From Psychroserpens sp. NJDZ02 (GTDB taxonomy: Bacteria > Bacteroidota > Bacteroidia > Flavobacteriales > Flavobacteriaceae): a DNA stretch of 64,000 nucleotides. The stretch is from contig NZ_CP039451.1 in the NCBI RefSeq assembly GCF_004843725.1, positions 3,974,001 through 4,038,000 on the forward strand, in the 5' to 3' direction. Under the pieces are notes generated by a model, which saw nothing but the letters and a program-made list of their open reading frames with translations, searched no databases and was not told where the DNA came from. The translations under genes and the position numbers were made by a program. This document shows, one piece after another, positions 33,295 to 43,745 of this stretch; position 1 is the stretch's first letter, and each line of letters starts with the position of its first letter.

Positions 33295-35736
33295 ATGAAA
33301 GTATTAAAATTTGGTGGAACCTCTGTTGGTTCAGCACAAAACATAAAAAAAGTTATAGCCATTCTTCAAAAAGAATCTCTTACTAGTCCGATCGTTTGTG
33401 TTGTTTCCGCTGTTGGTGGTGTAACAGACAAACTACTTCAAGCAGGAGCATTAGCTAAGCAAAAAGACAAGTCTTATCTAACGGTTTTAGATAAAATTAA
33501 AAGCATTCACTATAAAGTTATTGAAGGATTAACCTCAGAGCCAAAAGCTATTATTACTGAAGTTGATCAAAAATTTGAAGCCCTTAATCAATTACTTAAT
33601 GGTATTTTTTTAATTAACGAATTATCACCTAAAACATCGGATAAACTAGTTAGTTACGGAGAGATACTATCGTCTTTTATCATTGCAAAGACAATGGAAG
33701 GCATGGGATTAAATGCTATTCTAAAAAATAGTCAAGACCTAATTGTAACCAATTCTAACTTTACAAAAGCGGAAGTTAACTATGACATTACAAATAAAAA
33801 TATAACAGACTACTTTAACAAAGCTAATCAGCAAATCACAATATTACCTGGTTTTGTGTCTAAATCTCAAGCTGACGAAATCACAACGTTAGGTCGCGGA
33901 GGTTCAGATTTTACGGCTGCCATAATAGCCGCAGCTTTAAAAGTTGAACAATTAGAAATTTGGACTGATGTTAGCGGGATGTACACCACTAATCCAAAAC
34001 TAGTGAAACAAGCCTACCCGATAGCTAATTTATCGTATCAGGAAGCGATGGAATTATCGCACTTTGGTGCAAAAGTATTATATCCACCAACAGTACAACC
34101 TGTTTTAAATTTAGCAATTCCTATTCATATAAAAAACACGTTACATCCCGAAGCGGTTGGAACGGTTATTTCTAATCAGAAAAAGGAAAGCAATCTGACC
34201 GTTAAAGGTATTAGCCATATAGATAATGTTGCGCTTTTAACATTAGAAGGTAGTGGAATGGTCGGTATTCCTGGGTTTTCAAAACGTTTGTTTGAAACAC
34301 TAGCTAACGAAAAAATTAATATCATTATTATTACGCAAGCGTCTTCAGAACATTCTATTTGTTTTGGAATAGATATTAGTAATGCTGAAAAAGCAGAAAA
34401 CACAATTAATTTAGCGTTCGAATATGAGATTTCTTTGCATAAAATCAATCCTATAATCGTAGAGAAAGGCCTATCCATTATTGCTTTAATTGGTGACAAC
34501 ATGAAAAGTCACCAAGGAATTAGTGGGAAACTTTTTAGTACACTAGGAAAAAACAATATTAATGTTAGAGCAATTGCACAAGGGGCTTCAGAGAAAAATA
34601 TCTCTGCCGTTATTAGCGAAAAAGATGTTAGCAAAGCATTAAACAGTTTGCATGAACGTTTCTTTGAGACTAATACTAAACAACTCAATGTTTTTATTAC
34701 AGGAATTGGTAATGTTGGAGAAAAACTAATTGATCAAATCCATCAACAACATAGCTTTTTAAAGAAAAACTTAAAATTAGACGTCAAAATAGTTGGAATG
34801 GCCAATTCCAAAAAAATGATATTTGATCCAAAAGGGATTGATTTAAATAATTGGACGGATCAGTTTCATCATGCAGAACCATCAAGTATTGAAGGGTTTT
34901 ACCAAAAAGTTATCAGCTTAAATTTAAGAAATAGCATCTTTGTAGATGTCACTGCAAACCATGATGTCGCCGCTGTTTATCAAAACTATTTAAAACAAAG
35001 TGTCGCGGTCGTTGCTTGTAACAAAATAGCGTGTTCTGATAAATATATCAATTATAAAAACCTACAAGACTTATCACTTAAGTACAATGCTTCTTTTTTA
35101 TACGAAACTAATGTTGGTGCAGGTCTACCTATCATAAATACCCTTAATAATTTAGTCGCTTCTGGAGATAAAGTGATTAGCATTCAAGCTGTCTTATCTG
35201 GTAGTTTAAACTTTGTATTTAATAATTTTAGTGATAAAAAGAATTTCCACGACACCGTAAAACAAGCACAATTTGAAGGTTATACAGAACCTGATCCACG
35301 TATTGATTTAAGCGGAATTGATGTCGCTAGAAAAATATTAATTCTGGCGCGTGAAAACGGAGTTAAAATGGAAATTGAGGATATTGTTAACGAGTCTTTT
35401 TTAACTAAAACTAATTTAGACAGTACATCCGTCGATCATTTTTACGAGACATTAATTGATGACGAAGCGCATTTTCAAAAGTTATACACCTCGGCAAAAG
35501 CTAATAAATGCCAACTTAAATATGTTGCCGAATATAAAAACGGAAAAGCAAAAGTAGGCTTACAAGAAATACCTGAAGGTCATCCTTTTTATAACTTAGA
35601 AGGAAAAGATAATATAGTTATGTTTTATACACAACGTTATCCAGAACAACCGTTAATTGTAAAAGGTGCAGGTGCTGGAGCAGATGTTACAGCCTCAGGT
35701 TTGTTTGCAGATATTATAAGAATAGGTAATAAATAA
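33295..35736 (+). CDS. thrA: Bifunctional aspartate kinase / homoserine dehydrogenase
   Basis: An 813-residue fusion. Residues 1-290 are the aspartokinase catalytic domain (KFGGTSVGS at 4-12). Residues about 310-455 are paired ACT regulatory domains (VALLTLEGSGMVGIPG, IIALIGDNM). Residues about 465-813 are homoserine dehydrogenase with the nucleotide-binding GIGNVGEKL from G470. It catalyses the first and third steps from aspartate toward threonine, and the ACT domains predict feedback inhibition, probably by threonine. It is first in thrA-thrB-thrC, preceded by a consensus promoter and a putative leader. Confidence 0.96.
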   Translation: MKVLKFGGTSVGSAQNIKKVIAILQKESLTSPIVCVVSAVGGVTDKLLQAGALAKQKDKSYLTVLDKIKSIHYKVIEGLTSEPKAIITEVDQKFEALNQLLNGIFLINELSPKTSDKLVSYGEILSSFIIAKTMEGMGLNAILKNSQDLIVTNSNFTKAEVNYDITNKNITDYFNKANQQITILPGFVSKSQADEITTLGRGGSDFTAAIIAAALKVEQLEIWTDVSGMYTTNPKLVKQAYPIANLSYQEAMELSHFGAKVLYPPTVQPVLNLAIPIHIKNTLHPEAVGTVISNQKKESNLTVKGISHIDNVALLTLEGSGMVGIPGFSKRLFETLANEKINIIIITQASSEHSICFGIDISNAEKAENTINLAFEYEISLHKINPIIVEKGLSIIALIGDNMKSHQGISGKLFSTLGKNNINVRAIAQGASEKNISAVISEKDVSKALNSLHERFFETNTKQLNVFITGIGNVGEKLIDQIHQQHSFLKKNLKLDVKIVGMANSKKMIFDPKGIDLNNWTDQFHHAEPSSIEGFYQKVISLNLRNSIFVDVTANHDVAAVYQNYLKQSVAVVACNKIACSDKYINYKNLQDLSLKYNASFLYETNVGAGLPIINTLNNLVASGDKVISIQAVLSGSLNFVFNNFSDKKNFHDTVKQAQFEGYTEPDPRIDLSGIDVARKILILARENGVKMEIEDIVNESFLTKTNLDSTSVDHFYETLIDDEAHFQKLYTSAKANKCQLKYVAEYKNGKAKVGLQEIPEGHPFYNLEGKDNIVMFYTQRYPEQPLIVKGAGAGADVTASGLFADIIRIGNK

Positions 35737-35842
35737 GATGAAAGGGTAATGAATTATACTTAATTAGTCATGATTCACTTCTTATAAGAACATAAAATAA
35801 AAAAGATTATCGCTGTAGCGGAAATCAATAAAGTAGTTTTAA

Positions 35843-36778
35843 ATGAACGAAATCAAAATATTCTCGCCAGCAACAGTAGCCAACGTCTCCTGTGGCTTTG
35901 ACGTCCTGGGCTTTTGCCTAGATACTATTGGTGACGAAATGGTGATTAGAAAAACCACTGAAAAAGGAATCAAAATCACTAAAATTGTTGGTGCAGACTT
36001 ACCTTTTGAAGCAGACAAAAATGTGGCTTCCGTTTCGGCTTTAGCCTTATATAATCACGCCAAGCCTGATTGTGGTTTCGAAATCGAAATTTATAAAAAT
36101 ATAAAACCAGGTAGTGGAATTGGAAGTAGTTCTGCTAGTGCGGCTGGAAGTGTTTTTGCTATTAATGAGTTATTAGGAAGACCTTATAACCAAATAGAAT
36201 TAACCGATTTTGCTATGAAAGGGGAAGCGGTTGCTAGTGGTTGCGAACATGCAGATAACATCGCTCCTGCCCTATTTGGCGGGTTTACATTAGTCAAAAG
36301 CACAGTACCATTACAAGTATTACAATTGCCAACACCAGACGATTTATACGTTACGATTATTCATCCACAGATAGAAGTAAAAACCTCTGAAGCGCGCGCC
36401 ATTTTACCACAACACATTCCATTACAAGATGCCATTACCCAATGGTCCAATGTTGGAAGTTTGGTCCACGCTTTACACACTAGTGATTACGGATTATTAA
36501 GCGCTACCTTAATTGATGTTGTAGTAGAACCTTATAGAAGTCAATTGATACCACATTTTGATTCGGTTAAAACCGAAATTATAAAAGCAGGTGCTTTAGG
36601 TGCTGGAATTTCTGGTTCTGGACCTTCCATATTTGCCTTATCAAAAAGTAAAAAAACAGCAGAAGCCGTCGCTGAAGCAATGACGACCATTTATTCTAAA
36701 ACACCTATTGCATTTAATACCTACGTCTCTAAAATTAATACCCAAGGGATGAAAATAATAAGTCAATCAGAGTCATAA
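35843..36778 (+). CDS. thrB: Homoserine kinase
   Basis: A 311-residue GHMP kinase with the ATP-binding loop PGSGIGSSSA from residue 89 and a C-terminal glycine-rich motif (GALGAGISGSGPSIFAL). It phosphorylates homoserine to O-phosphohomoserine in the cytosol, supplying ThrC. It follows thrA by 106 bases and precedes thrC by 82 on the same strand, without a terminator between them. All family motifs are present and the length is normal. Confidence 0.95.
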   Translation: MNEIKIFSPATVANVSCGFDVLGFCLDTIGDEMVIRKTTEKGIKITKIVGADLPFEADKNVASVSALALYNHAKPDCGFEIEIYKNIKPGSGIGSSSASAAGSVFAINELLGRPYNQIELTDFAMKGEAVASGCEHADNIAPALFGGFTLVKSTVPLQVLQLPTPDDLYVTIIHPQIEVKTSEARAILPQHIPLQDAITQWSNVGSLVHALHTSDYGLLSATLIDVVVEPYRSQLIPHFDSVKTEIIKAGALGAGISGSGPSIFALSKSKKTAEAVAEAMTTIYSKTPIAFNTYVSKINTQGMKIISQSES

Positions 36779-36860
36779 ATCTGACTATAAAAAGAATACG
36801 ATTGTCTTTCAGAACAATGCGAAGACGATCAAACAAAACTAAAGATTAAACACTAGTACA

Positions 36861-38156
36861 ATGAATTATTATAGCCTTAACCATAAAGCACCAAACACTT
36901 CTTTTAAAGAAGCCGTTATAAAAGGATTAGCACCAGATAAAGGCTTGTACTTTCCTGAAAGCATAACACCTTTACCGGCTTCATTCTTTGAAAATATTGA
37001 TAATTTAAGTTATAATGAGATTGCCTTTGAAGCACTCCAACAATTTGTGTCTCCCGATATTCCAAAGGCTGTTTTAAAAACGATTATTGCAGAAACCTTA
37101 TCATTTGATTTTCCGATAGTAAAACTAAATGATAATATATCTACATTAGAGCTGTTTCATGGTCCAACCATGGCATTTAAAGATGTTGGCGCCCGTTTCA
37201 TGGCACGTTGTTTAGGCTATTTTAATAAGGATAATACTAACGAAGTCACTGTTTTAGTCGCCACTTCAGGTGATACAGGAGGCGCTGTTGCTAATGGTTT
37301 TTTAGGAGTCAAAGGGGTTAACGTTGTTATCTTATATCCTTCAGGAAAAGTCAGTGATATTCAAGAAAAACAACTGACCACTTTAGGTCAAAATATTAAA
37401 GCCTTAGAAGTAGATGGCGTTTTTGACGATTGTCAAGACATGGTAAAACGTGCCTTTTTAGACGATACCTTAACCAACAAAATGCAATTAACCTCTGCAA
37501 ACTCTATAAACGTAGCACGTTGGTTACCACAACTATTGTATTTTATGTTTGCCTACAAGCAATTACATAACACACAAAAAGAGCTTGTTTTTTCCGTACC
37601 AAGTGGTAATTTCGGAAATGTTTGCGCGGGTATGATGGCACAACAATTAGGCTTACCTATCAAACATTTTATAGCGGCTAACAACCAGAACAATGTGGTT
37701 ACTAATTACTTAAAAACAGAAGATTATAATCCAAAACCATCTGTACAAACCATTAGTAACGCTATGGATGTTGGTAATCCAAGTAATTTTATACGTATCC
37801 AAGAAATCTACAAAAATAACTTTAGCGACTTAAAAGAAAACCTATCCTCGTTCAGTTTTACTGATGAACAAACTAAAGTGGCATTAAAAGAAATTTACGA
37901 CAACTATAATTACGTTGCAGATCCACACGGCGCTGTTGGGTATTTAGGTTGTAAAGCTTATCTAAAAGATAATAAAAAAGCGCATTGTGTATTTTTAGAA
38001 ACTGCACACCCCACAAAGTTTTTAGATGTTGTTGAAGACGTAATTAAACAAAAACAAGCCTTACCACCACAAATTGAAGCGGTCATGGATAAAACAAAGG
38101 TGGCTACAAAAATTAGTAACTACGATGGTTTAAAGTTGTTTTTATTGAATGCCTAA
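36861..38156 (+). CDS. thrC: Threonine synthase
   Basis: A 431-residue PLP enzyme. The PLP-binding lysine is K107 in GPTMAFKDVGARF, and the phosphate-binding loop is in ATSGDTGGAVANG. It turns O-phosphohomoserine into threonine. The N-terminal YYSLNHKAPNTSFKEAV region is that of the short (bacterial/fungal) threonine synthase class. It is the last gene of the thr operon; no strong terminator is seen in the 120 bases that follow. Confidence 0.95.
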   Translation: MNYYSLNHKAPNTSFKEAVIKGLAPDKGLYFPESITPLPASFFENIDNLSYNEIAFEALQQFVSPDIPKAVLKTIIAETLSFDFPIVKLNDNISTLELFHGPTMAFKDVGARFMARCLGYFNKDNTNEVTVLVATSGDTGGAVANGFLGVKGVNVVILYPSGKVSDIQEKQLTTLGQNIKALEVDGVFDDCQDMVKRAFLDDTLTNKMQLTSANSINVARWLPQLLYFMFAYKQLHNTQKELVFSVPSGNFGNVCAGMMAQQLGLPIKHFIAANNQNNVVTNYLKTEDYNPKPSVQTISNAMDVGNPSNFIRIQEIYKNNFSDLKENLSSFSFTDEQTKVALKEIYDNYNYVADPHGAVGYLGCKAYLKDNKKAHCVFLETAHPTKFLDVVEDVIKQKQALPPQIEAVMDKTKVATKISNYDGLKLFLLNA

Positions 38157-38291
38157 ACATTAGTAAAACTTTAAAATCATAGCTATATAAAGGGATTCTT
38201 TTTACAACATTGTTATCATAAAAAATCGGCACTACTATTTTAGTATCTTAGTACACTTTATAGTATACGTTGTATTTATTTGTCCAATTTT

Positions 38292-39176
38292 ATGAAAAGA
38301 GAACTCTATTTTCTATTATTACTTATTGCTTTGTCTTACGCCTGCAAGCAAAAGACAACAGCAATGACTGGTCAGCAAAATAAGATTATAGATAGCATAA
38401 AAGTATATACACCACCTAGTCATCTTGATAATCAATATCTCAATTTTAGTTCTCCTGATGCCATAAACACGATTGCAAATATTGAAAATGCTTACTTTAA
38501 TGCTTATAACACCACTGTAAGTCACTATTATGGTACACAATGGTATTATTCTATTGGACAACGTTTATATGCTTCCGACTCCTCTACTGTTTTTGACCAC
38601 TACGCTTCAGAAAAAAAGGAGGTCACTTTAGATAGTATGCATTGTACTATTTATGCTGTAAAAGCTTTAGAGTCTGGATTTGGAACAACATTTGAAAACA
38701 TAAAAAAAGAGCATACTAAAATTTGGTCTGACCGCGAATTTGCAGGTTGGAGTTTGGGTTATATCTTAACCAAATTTTACAATTGGGACGCCTATCTTTT
38801 TATATCAAAACAGTCTCCAGAATATAAAGCCTGTTTACGAAATTTTAAAACAGATAAAACCTATCATGTGTGGCAGCAACTAAATATTGCTATCAAAAAC
38901 GTATTTGATATCGATGACGATAAAGATCAAATCAATACACTTTTAAAGGCTAACGAATTTGGATGGGGATTTAGCGAGCAAGGTTGGCACACTTGGATTA
39001 CACGTTTTGAGTATTTAAAAGAATGTAATTGGAATGGCGCACCTGCCAAAAAATATGATGTTGACAATAACAAGCCATTATTCTTGAAAACCAAGTTTAC
39101 AAACTACACAGATTATGACTCGCACATCATTGTCTTTCCTCCTAAAAAAAATAAAAAGACTTCCAACAGTCTCTAA
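38292..39176 (+). CDS. Lipoprotein of unknown family
   Basis: About 295 residues from ATG 38292, with a lipobox (LIALSYACK); an in-frame TTG lies 12 bases upstream. The mature part is rich in Trp and Tyr, with a conserved-looking segment SDREFAGWSLGYILTKFYNWDAYLFI around residues 155-180. A loosely similar segment occurs in the unknown protein at 48685-49302. No catalytic motif is recognised. It lies after the thr operon and about 185 bases before the DUF2135 protein. Confidence 0.6.
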   Translation: MKRELYFLLLLIALSYACKQKTTAMTGQQNKIIDSIKVYTPPSHLDNQYLNFSSPDAINTIANIENAYFNAYNTTVSHYYGTQWYYSIGQRLYASDSSTVFDHYASEKKEVTLDSMHCTIYAVKALESGFGTTFENIKKEHTKIWSDREFAGWSLGYILTKFYNWDAYLFISKQSPEYKACLRNFKTDKTYHVWQQLNIAIKNVFDIDDDKDQINTLLKANEFGWGFSEQGWHTWITRFEYLKECNWNGAPAKKYDVDNNKPLFLKTKFTNYTDYDSHIIVFPPKKNKKTSNSL

Positions 39177-39264
39177 AAATGATATACCATTTACGTATCT
39201 CATTTTTTTTATAAATATTTCAATCTTAAGCTATTATTTACAAAAAATAGTCAAACAATATATT

Positions 39265-39272
39265 TATATTTG
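39265..39272 (+). promoter_or_regulatory. Candidate -7 box for the DUF2135/TPR gene
   Basis: TATATTTG matches TAnnTTTG exactly, 89 bases before the ATG at 39362. No obvious TTG element lies at -33, so confidence is moderate. Confidence 0.4.
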
Positions 39273-39361
39273 GCTTAGCATTATACCTAACCAGTTTACA
39301 TATCACCCGTGCTACAATTTTATACCTTAACATAATAACATTAATTTAAACTTAAATCCAA

Positions 39362-40531
39362 ATGAAAAACATCTTTTGCAGCCTTCTATTGCTTATTATC
39401 GGCACAACAACCTTTGCACAATCATCATCAGAACTTTTAGTACTAAGTGCCATAATAAAAGATAAAACCATACCTAATGCAGAAGTGATTTTTCAAAAAA
39501 ACGGAGAAAATTCGATTACAAAATACACCAATTCTAATGGTATTGCTTCTATTCCGGAACAGTTTAGAAATGATTCTGAGGTTATCGTTATCATCAAAAA
39601 AGAGGGCTATTCTCCTTTAATTACAAAATGTTTATGCGACGGATTAACGTATGCTATAAGTCCTACAATGCAAGAATTGGATGGTATGCGAATTGTATTA
39701 AGTTGGGATAACTCTCCGCAAGACATAGATTCTCACTTATCATATGCTGGTGGTTACGTTTGTTATTATAAAAAAGAATCTTCACACGCCATTTTAGATG
39801 TTGATGATACGGATGGCTATGGTCCAGAAACGATCACTATTACAAAAAAAGAACAAGGTAAAAAGTACGTTTATGCGGTTCATAATTTTTCAGATAAAGA
39901 GTCGATAAACAATTCAAATTTATCTAATGTTAGTAGAGCTAAAGTGTTTATTTATATCGGAAACACACTAATTAAGACTTACACGATGCCAACAGGATTA
40001 AAAGGAACTATTTGGATTCCTTTTTTAATTGATGAAATGGGAAACATTGTAAATGTTGGTGACTTTAAAAATGCAACAAGTTGGGAAGGCGTAAGTACGA
40101 TTTTAAGAAACTATCGATTTGACGGAGATCAATCTGTCGTGACCAGTTCTGATAAAAATGAATCTACAATTATTAATAGAAAAGGAGAAGAAGAATACCA
40201 TGCAGGACATTTAGAGAATGCTGTCTTTTTATATCAAAGTGCAATAGAATTAAATTACAAAAACGGACAAGCGTATAGTAACTTAGGATTAGCTTTTCAG
40301 AAACTGAATAAAGAAGCAGAAGCATTATGGGCCAACCGTAAAGCAATAGATTTAGCCTCTGGTAACAAAGCACATGTTGTTAGAGCTAGCTCTTACTACA
40401 ATATTGCTAAAATATATGAGAAAAAACAACAATGGCAAGATGCATTAGACAACTACAAATCTGCTAAAAACAATAGAGAACACAGAGCTTATAACGAAGG
40501 AATTGCAAGAATGACTGAAAAATTAAGATAG
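39362..40531 (+). CDS. Exported DUF2135 (YfaP-like) protein with TPR tail
   Basis: A 389-residue protein with a signal peptide (MKNIFCSLLLLIIGTTTFAQ). Residues about 25-105 look like a carboxypeptidase-regulatory beta-sandwich (IPNAEVIFQKNGENS...IKKEGYSPL). Residues about 110-240 match DUF2135/YfaP (LSWDNSPQDIDSHL, then LDVDDTDGYGPETITI), a domain with a probable metal-binding Asp cluster. Residues about 275-385 are TPR helices. Function unknown; probably periplasmic. The polysaccharide deacetylase gene starts four bases after it, so they form an operon. Confidence 0.78.
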   Translation: MKNIFCSLLLLIIGTTTFAQSSSELLVLSAIIKDKTIPNAEVIFQKNGENSITKYTNSNGIASIPEQFRNDSEVIVIIKKEGYSPLITKCLCDGLTYAISPTMQELDGMRIVLSWDNSPQDIDSHLSYAGGYVCYYKKESSHAILDVDDTDGYGPETITITKKEQGKKYVYAVHNFSDKESINNSNLSNVSRAKVFIYIGNTLIKTYTMPTGLKGTIWIPFLIDEMGNIVNVGDFKNATSWEGVSTILRNYRFDGDQSVVTSSDKNESTIINRKGEEEYHAGHLENAVFLYQSAIELNYKNGQAYSNLGLAFQKLNKEAEALWANRKAIDLASGNKAHVVRASSYYNIAKIYEKKQQWQDALDNYKSAKNNREHRAYNEGIARMTEKLR

Positions 40532-40534
40532 ACC

Positions 40535-41656
40535 ATGACCTACAATACAACCTTTATTTACAGTCTATTTTTATTACTTCCATTTTTTGCTTTTGCGAAT
40601 AATTTAAATGAAGACACGGCTAACAACTGGCCTTTAGCATTAGAGTCTAGTACTAGTTTTGATGTTGCTTCTAAATGTGAAATGCTTGTTTTTATTGAAG
40701 TTTATAATGACTACGATGCATTATCAGACACTGATTTAGCCCAAAGGATTAAAGTTCCAAAGGCTAAATTAAAATCCATTACACAATGGAAAAAAGAAAC
40801 CAAAGCAAGACTAATCGCCAACTTCTCCAAGCTATCTGACGCTTCTTTAAAAGACGTAATTTGCATTAATAACAATAGTACATGGGAGATTTTATCTGCT
40901 TTAGACTTACAATCCGATATGCCAGCTAATTTTTTAGACTGGTATAAAACGACGCAAGCATTTTATACAGATTACATTGGAGAACAAATAAGATTAGCTG
41001 CTTTATTTCCTAAAATCACAAGTGAAATTCTACAATTTTCAGAAAATGAAATTCAAGGACATGATTTTAAAGACAAACACTTTTTATTAACTTTTGACGA
41101 TGGTCCTACTGCCGTCAATGGTAATACAGATAAACTTATCAAAGTACTAAATAGCTATGACTTAACAGGGCAGTTTTTTGTGCTAGGAGATAATTTAGAG
41201 CAAAGACTAAACGCTACATCCAAAGAAGCTGTAAAGCAACTATATGGAGATAACAAAGTGTTTTCTCACGGAAAAGTCCATAAAGCTCATCAAAAATATG
41301 ATTCATGGAAAACGTCTATTGACTACACGAGTACTCTGATTAATAAAATCTATCCTGAAAATAATGATAAGCTTGTGTATTTTAGACCACCTTACGGACA
41401 ACGTAATACAGCAATGACAGACTATTTTACAGAGAAAGACTCTAAAATAATTTTATGGAATATCGATTCTAGAGATTGGAGTTCCAAATTAAATGTACAG
41501 CAAGTCGCAGACAGACAAATTAAATTAATGTTATTATGGAGACAAGGGATTTTGCTATTTCACGACATCCATACTAAAGTTCAAAAAGCGGTTCCTATTA
41601 TTCACAACTATTTTAAAAATACAACTATTGTTTGGATGACACCAGACGCTATTTAA
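40535..41656 (+). CDS. Exported polysaccharide deacetylase (NodB/CE4) protein
   Basis: A 373-residue protein with a signal peptide (LFLLLPFFAFANN). The C-terminal 190 residues are a NodB domain with all five motifs: TFDDGP (metal Asp and catalytic base), SHGKVHKAH (two metal His), RPPYG, DSRDW and LLFHDIH. CE4 enzymes remove N- or O-acetyl groups from peptidoglycan, chitin or exopolysaccharide. The N-terminal 170 residues are helical and unassigned. It directly follows the DUF2135/TPR gene. The substrate is not evident. Confidence 0.88.
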   Translation: MTYNTTFIYSLFLLLPFFAFANNLNEDTANNWPLALESSTSFDVASKCEMLVFIEVYNDYDALSDTDLAQRIKVPKAKLKSITQWKKETKARLIANFSKLSDASLKDVICINNNSTWEILSALDLQSDMPANFLDWYKTTQAFYTDYIGEQIRLAALFPKITSEILQFSENEIQGHDFKDKHFLLTFDDGPTAVNGNTDKLIKVLNSYDLTGQFFVLGDNLEQRLNATSKEAVKQLYGDNKVFSHGKVHKAHQKYDSWKTSIDYTSTLINKIYPENNDKLVYFRPPYGQRNTAMTDYFTEKDSKIILWNIDSRDWSSKLNVQQVADRQIKLMLLWRQGILLFHDIHTKVQKAVPIIHNYFKNTTIVWMTPDAI

Positions 41657-41693
41657 GACCAAATAAATTATTAACCAACACCATTGCACAACA

Positions 41694-42407
41694 ATGACAG
41701 AAAACAAACAATTTATATTTGATTCTATTTATAATCAAGTTAGAATGGGATTTCGTTCCCTTTCAGAAATTAAAGACGCTATACTTGAAGAAATTGAAGA
41801 CAATGGTTTCGAGGAAGAGATTTCAGAATCTTGGGCGTTTCAGAATATTACGGAAGCATACGATACGTTACTTTCGGAAAGTAAACATTGGAGTCATCCT
41901 ACTGATACCGAAAAATTAATTAAAGCTTTTGATGAGCTGTGTGCCATTAATATCATCGCACTACACAACGCTGGATATACAACTAGTGATGGCGAATATG
42001 AAGTGGTAGAAATAGAAAAAGCGCTACGACAAAAACAATCCCCTTCTGAGGGGTATTGTTTTTATCATGAACAAGACTTGTCTAGAGCAATCACTCCAGA
42101 AAATTCAAGCCTATATATTGCGTACCAAAAAACTGAAAACACCGACGATAGCGTCACACTAAAAGTAGGACAAAAAGTAGTCGAAATTTTAACCAAAAAC
42201 GGACTTAAAGTCGACTGGAAGGACGATATTAATTCTAAAATATTGTTGCCTGATTTTAAATGGCAGCATCTTTATGACGACAATAACAGAGACTTACAAG
42301 ATTATGAAGATGCTTTAGACCTCTTACTAAAACCAGCACAACCCGTTACTGAGCCGAATGCTACTACTGGATTTTTAGCTAAAATTAGAAGTTTATTATT
42401 TAAATAA
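41694..42407 (+). CDS. DUF6891-like cytosolic protein
   Basis: A 237-residue soluble, acidic protein with GYTTSDGEYEVVE and GYCFYHEQDLSRAI, the segments I associate with DUF6891. The last 15 residues (GFLAKIRSLLFK) form a short basic amphipathic tail. No function is known for the family. It starts 38 bases after the deacetylase on the same strand. Confidence 0.65.
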   Translation: MTENKQFIFDSIYNQVRMGFRSLSEIKDAILEEIEDNGFEEEISESWAFQNITEAYDTLLSESKHWSHPTDTEKLIKAFDELCAINIIALHNAGYTTSDGEYEVVEIEKALRQKQSPSEGYCFYHEQDLSRAITPENSSLYIAYQKTENTDDSVTLKVGQKVVEILTKNGLKVDWKDDINSKILLPDFKWQHLYDDNNRDLQDYEDALDLLLKPAQPVTEPNATTGFLAKIRSLLFK

Positions 42408-42497
42408 AATCTATTACACAGTTAACGACATTGTAACACATAATCCATTAGCTTTCAATTAATTTTACGATAAGAAACCAACATACCACCTATCATC

Positions 42498-42878
42498 ATG
42501 ACGTTTGTACTAGATCATATTGCACTATCAGTAAAGGACGTGGACCTGTCGATTAATTTTTATAAAACCGTCTTTGGATTACAATCCATAAAAAACACAG
42601 CCTCCAATTCAAAAACACAATGGCTAGCATTGACGGATACTAAACAAATCCACTTAATACCTAGACCAGAATTGGACGTTAAAACCAATAAAGCCGTTCA
42701 TTTTGCATTGGCAACACCCAATTTTGAATCGTTTATTAGCCATCTTAAATACTTAACCATCCCTTATTCGGATTGGCGTAATACCAAAAAAAAGGACTAT
42801 GTTCGTGATGATGGTATAAAACAAATTTACTTTCAGGATCCAGACGGCTATTGGATTGAAGTTAACAATGCGATTTAA
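42498..42878 (+). CDS. VOC (glyoxalase/bleomycin-resistance) family protein
   Basis: A 126-residue single-domain VOC protein. The paired beta-alpha-beta modules begin LDHIALSVKDVDLSINFY and VHFALATPNFESF. Possible metal ligands are H7, H69 in AVHFAL, and E122 in GYWIEVNN. The family includes glyoxalase I, dioxygenases and fosfomycin/bleomycin resistance proteins, and the substrate cannot be told here. It stands alone between two spacers of about 100 bases. Confidence 0.88.
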   Translation: MTFVLDHIALSVKDVDLSINFYKTVFGLQSIKNTASNSKTQWLALTDTKQIHLIPRPELDVKTNKAVHFALATPNFESFISHLKYLTIPYSDWRNTKKKDYVRDDGIKQIYFQDPDGYWIEVNNAI

Positions 42879-42995
42879 GTTGTGCTTGATTATAGTTAAG
42901 ACCTAAACTTTACAACCCAAAACCAATCATTATACAACATTACTAAAAGGTCATAACTAGGTGAAGTTAATGACGCTTTAAAAACAAAATATTAA

Positions 42996-43550
42996 ATGGA
43001 AAATGAGCATACAAAAATAGTAATCATCCCAGGACTTGGTGGTTCTAACGCTAATCATTGGCAATCCTATTGGTTAAAACAATATGATAACACTTTAGAG
43101 ATTGTTCAGGACAATTGGGATGCCCCAAAACTTGAGCTTTGGCTAAAGACCTTACAAGACTGTTTAATAAAAATTGATTCCCCTACGGTTTTAGTCGCCC
43201 ATAGTTTGGGAGTGTCCTTAGTGTTGCATTGGGCACGACAATATACTAATCCCCATATAAAAGGAGCGTTATTAGTTGCACCTGCAGATGTGGACTCGCC
43301 AACGCATACACCAGAAAGCATTAGAGGATTTTCACCTATGCCAATAACAACACTTCCATTTTCGTCCATAGTAGTTGCCAGTGAGAATGACGACTATGTA
43401 AGTATACCCCGTGCAGAATATTTCTCAAAACAATGGGGTAGTGATTTTATAAATATTGGAACTAAAGGTCATATTAACTCAGATTCAAATTTAAAATATT
43501 GGGAAGAAGGACAACGTATTTTGGACACTTTACTAGATAAAACAGACTAG
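42996..43550 (+). CDS. RBBP9/YdeN-type alpha/beta hydrolase
   Basis: A 184-residue small serine hydrolase. The nucleophile is S70 in VAHSLGVSL, the acid probably lies in ASENDDYVS, and the histidine in TKGHINSDS. The oxyanion motif is IPGLGGSNANHWQ. The length and the GHxN pattern match RBBP9/YdeN, whose natural substrates are uncertain. Cytosolic, with no signal peptide. Confidence 0.85.
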   Translation: MENEHTKIVIIPGLGGSNANHWQSYWLKQYDNTLEIVQDNWDAPKLELWLKTLQDCLIKIDSPTVLVAHSLGVSLVLHWARQYTNPHIKGALLVAPADVDSPTHTPESIRGFSPMPITTLPFSSIVVASENDDYVSIPRAEYFSKQWGSDFINIGTKGHINSDSNLKYWEEGQRILDTLLDKTD

Positions 43551-43745
43551 ACTATTCCGTTTAATCACTTGTATCTATTCGGTTTTTCTGATAGCACATC
43601 AATTTATTATGGTCTTTTATTCTCTAGCTTATTTAGTGTAAAAGCGACTCCAAATAAAAATAAATTAAAAATAATTGATTTAAAAGTGTAACAAATACTG
43701 ATTTTTTAATCAAAGGGGTATAACCTTTAAAAAATCAATACCATT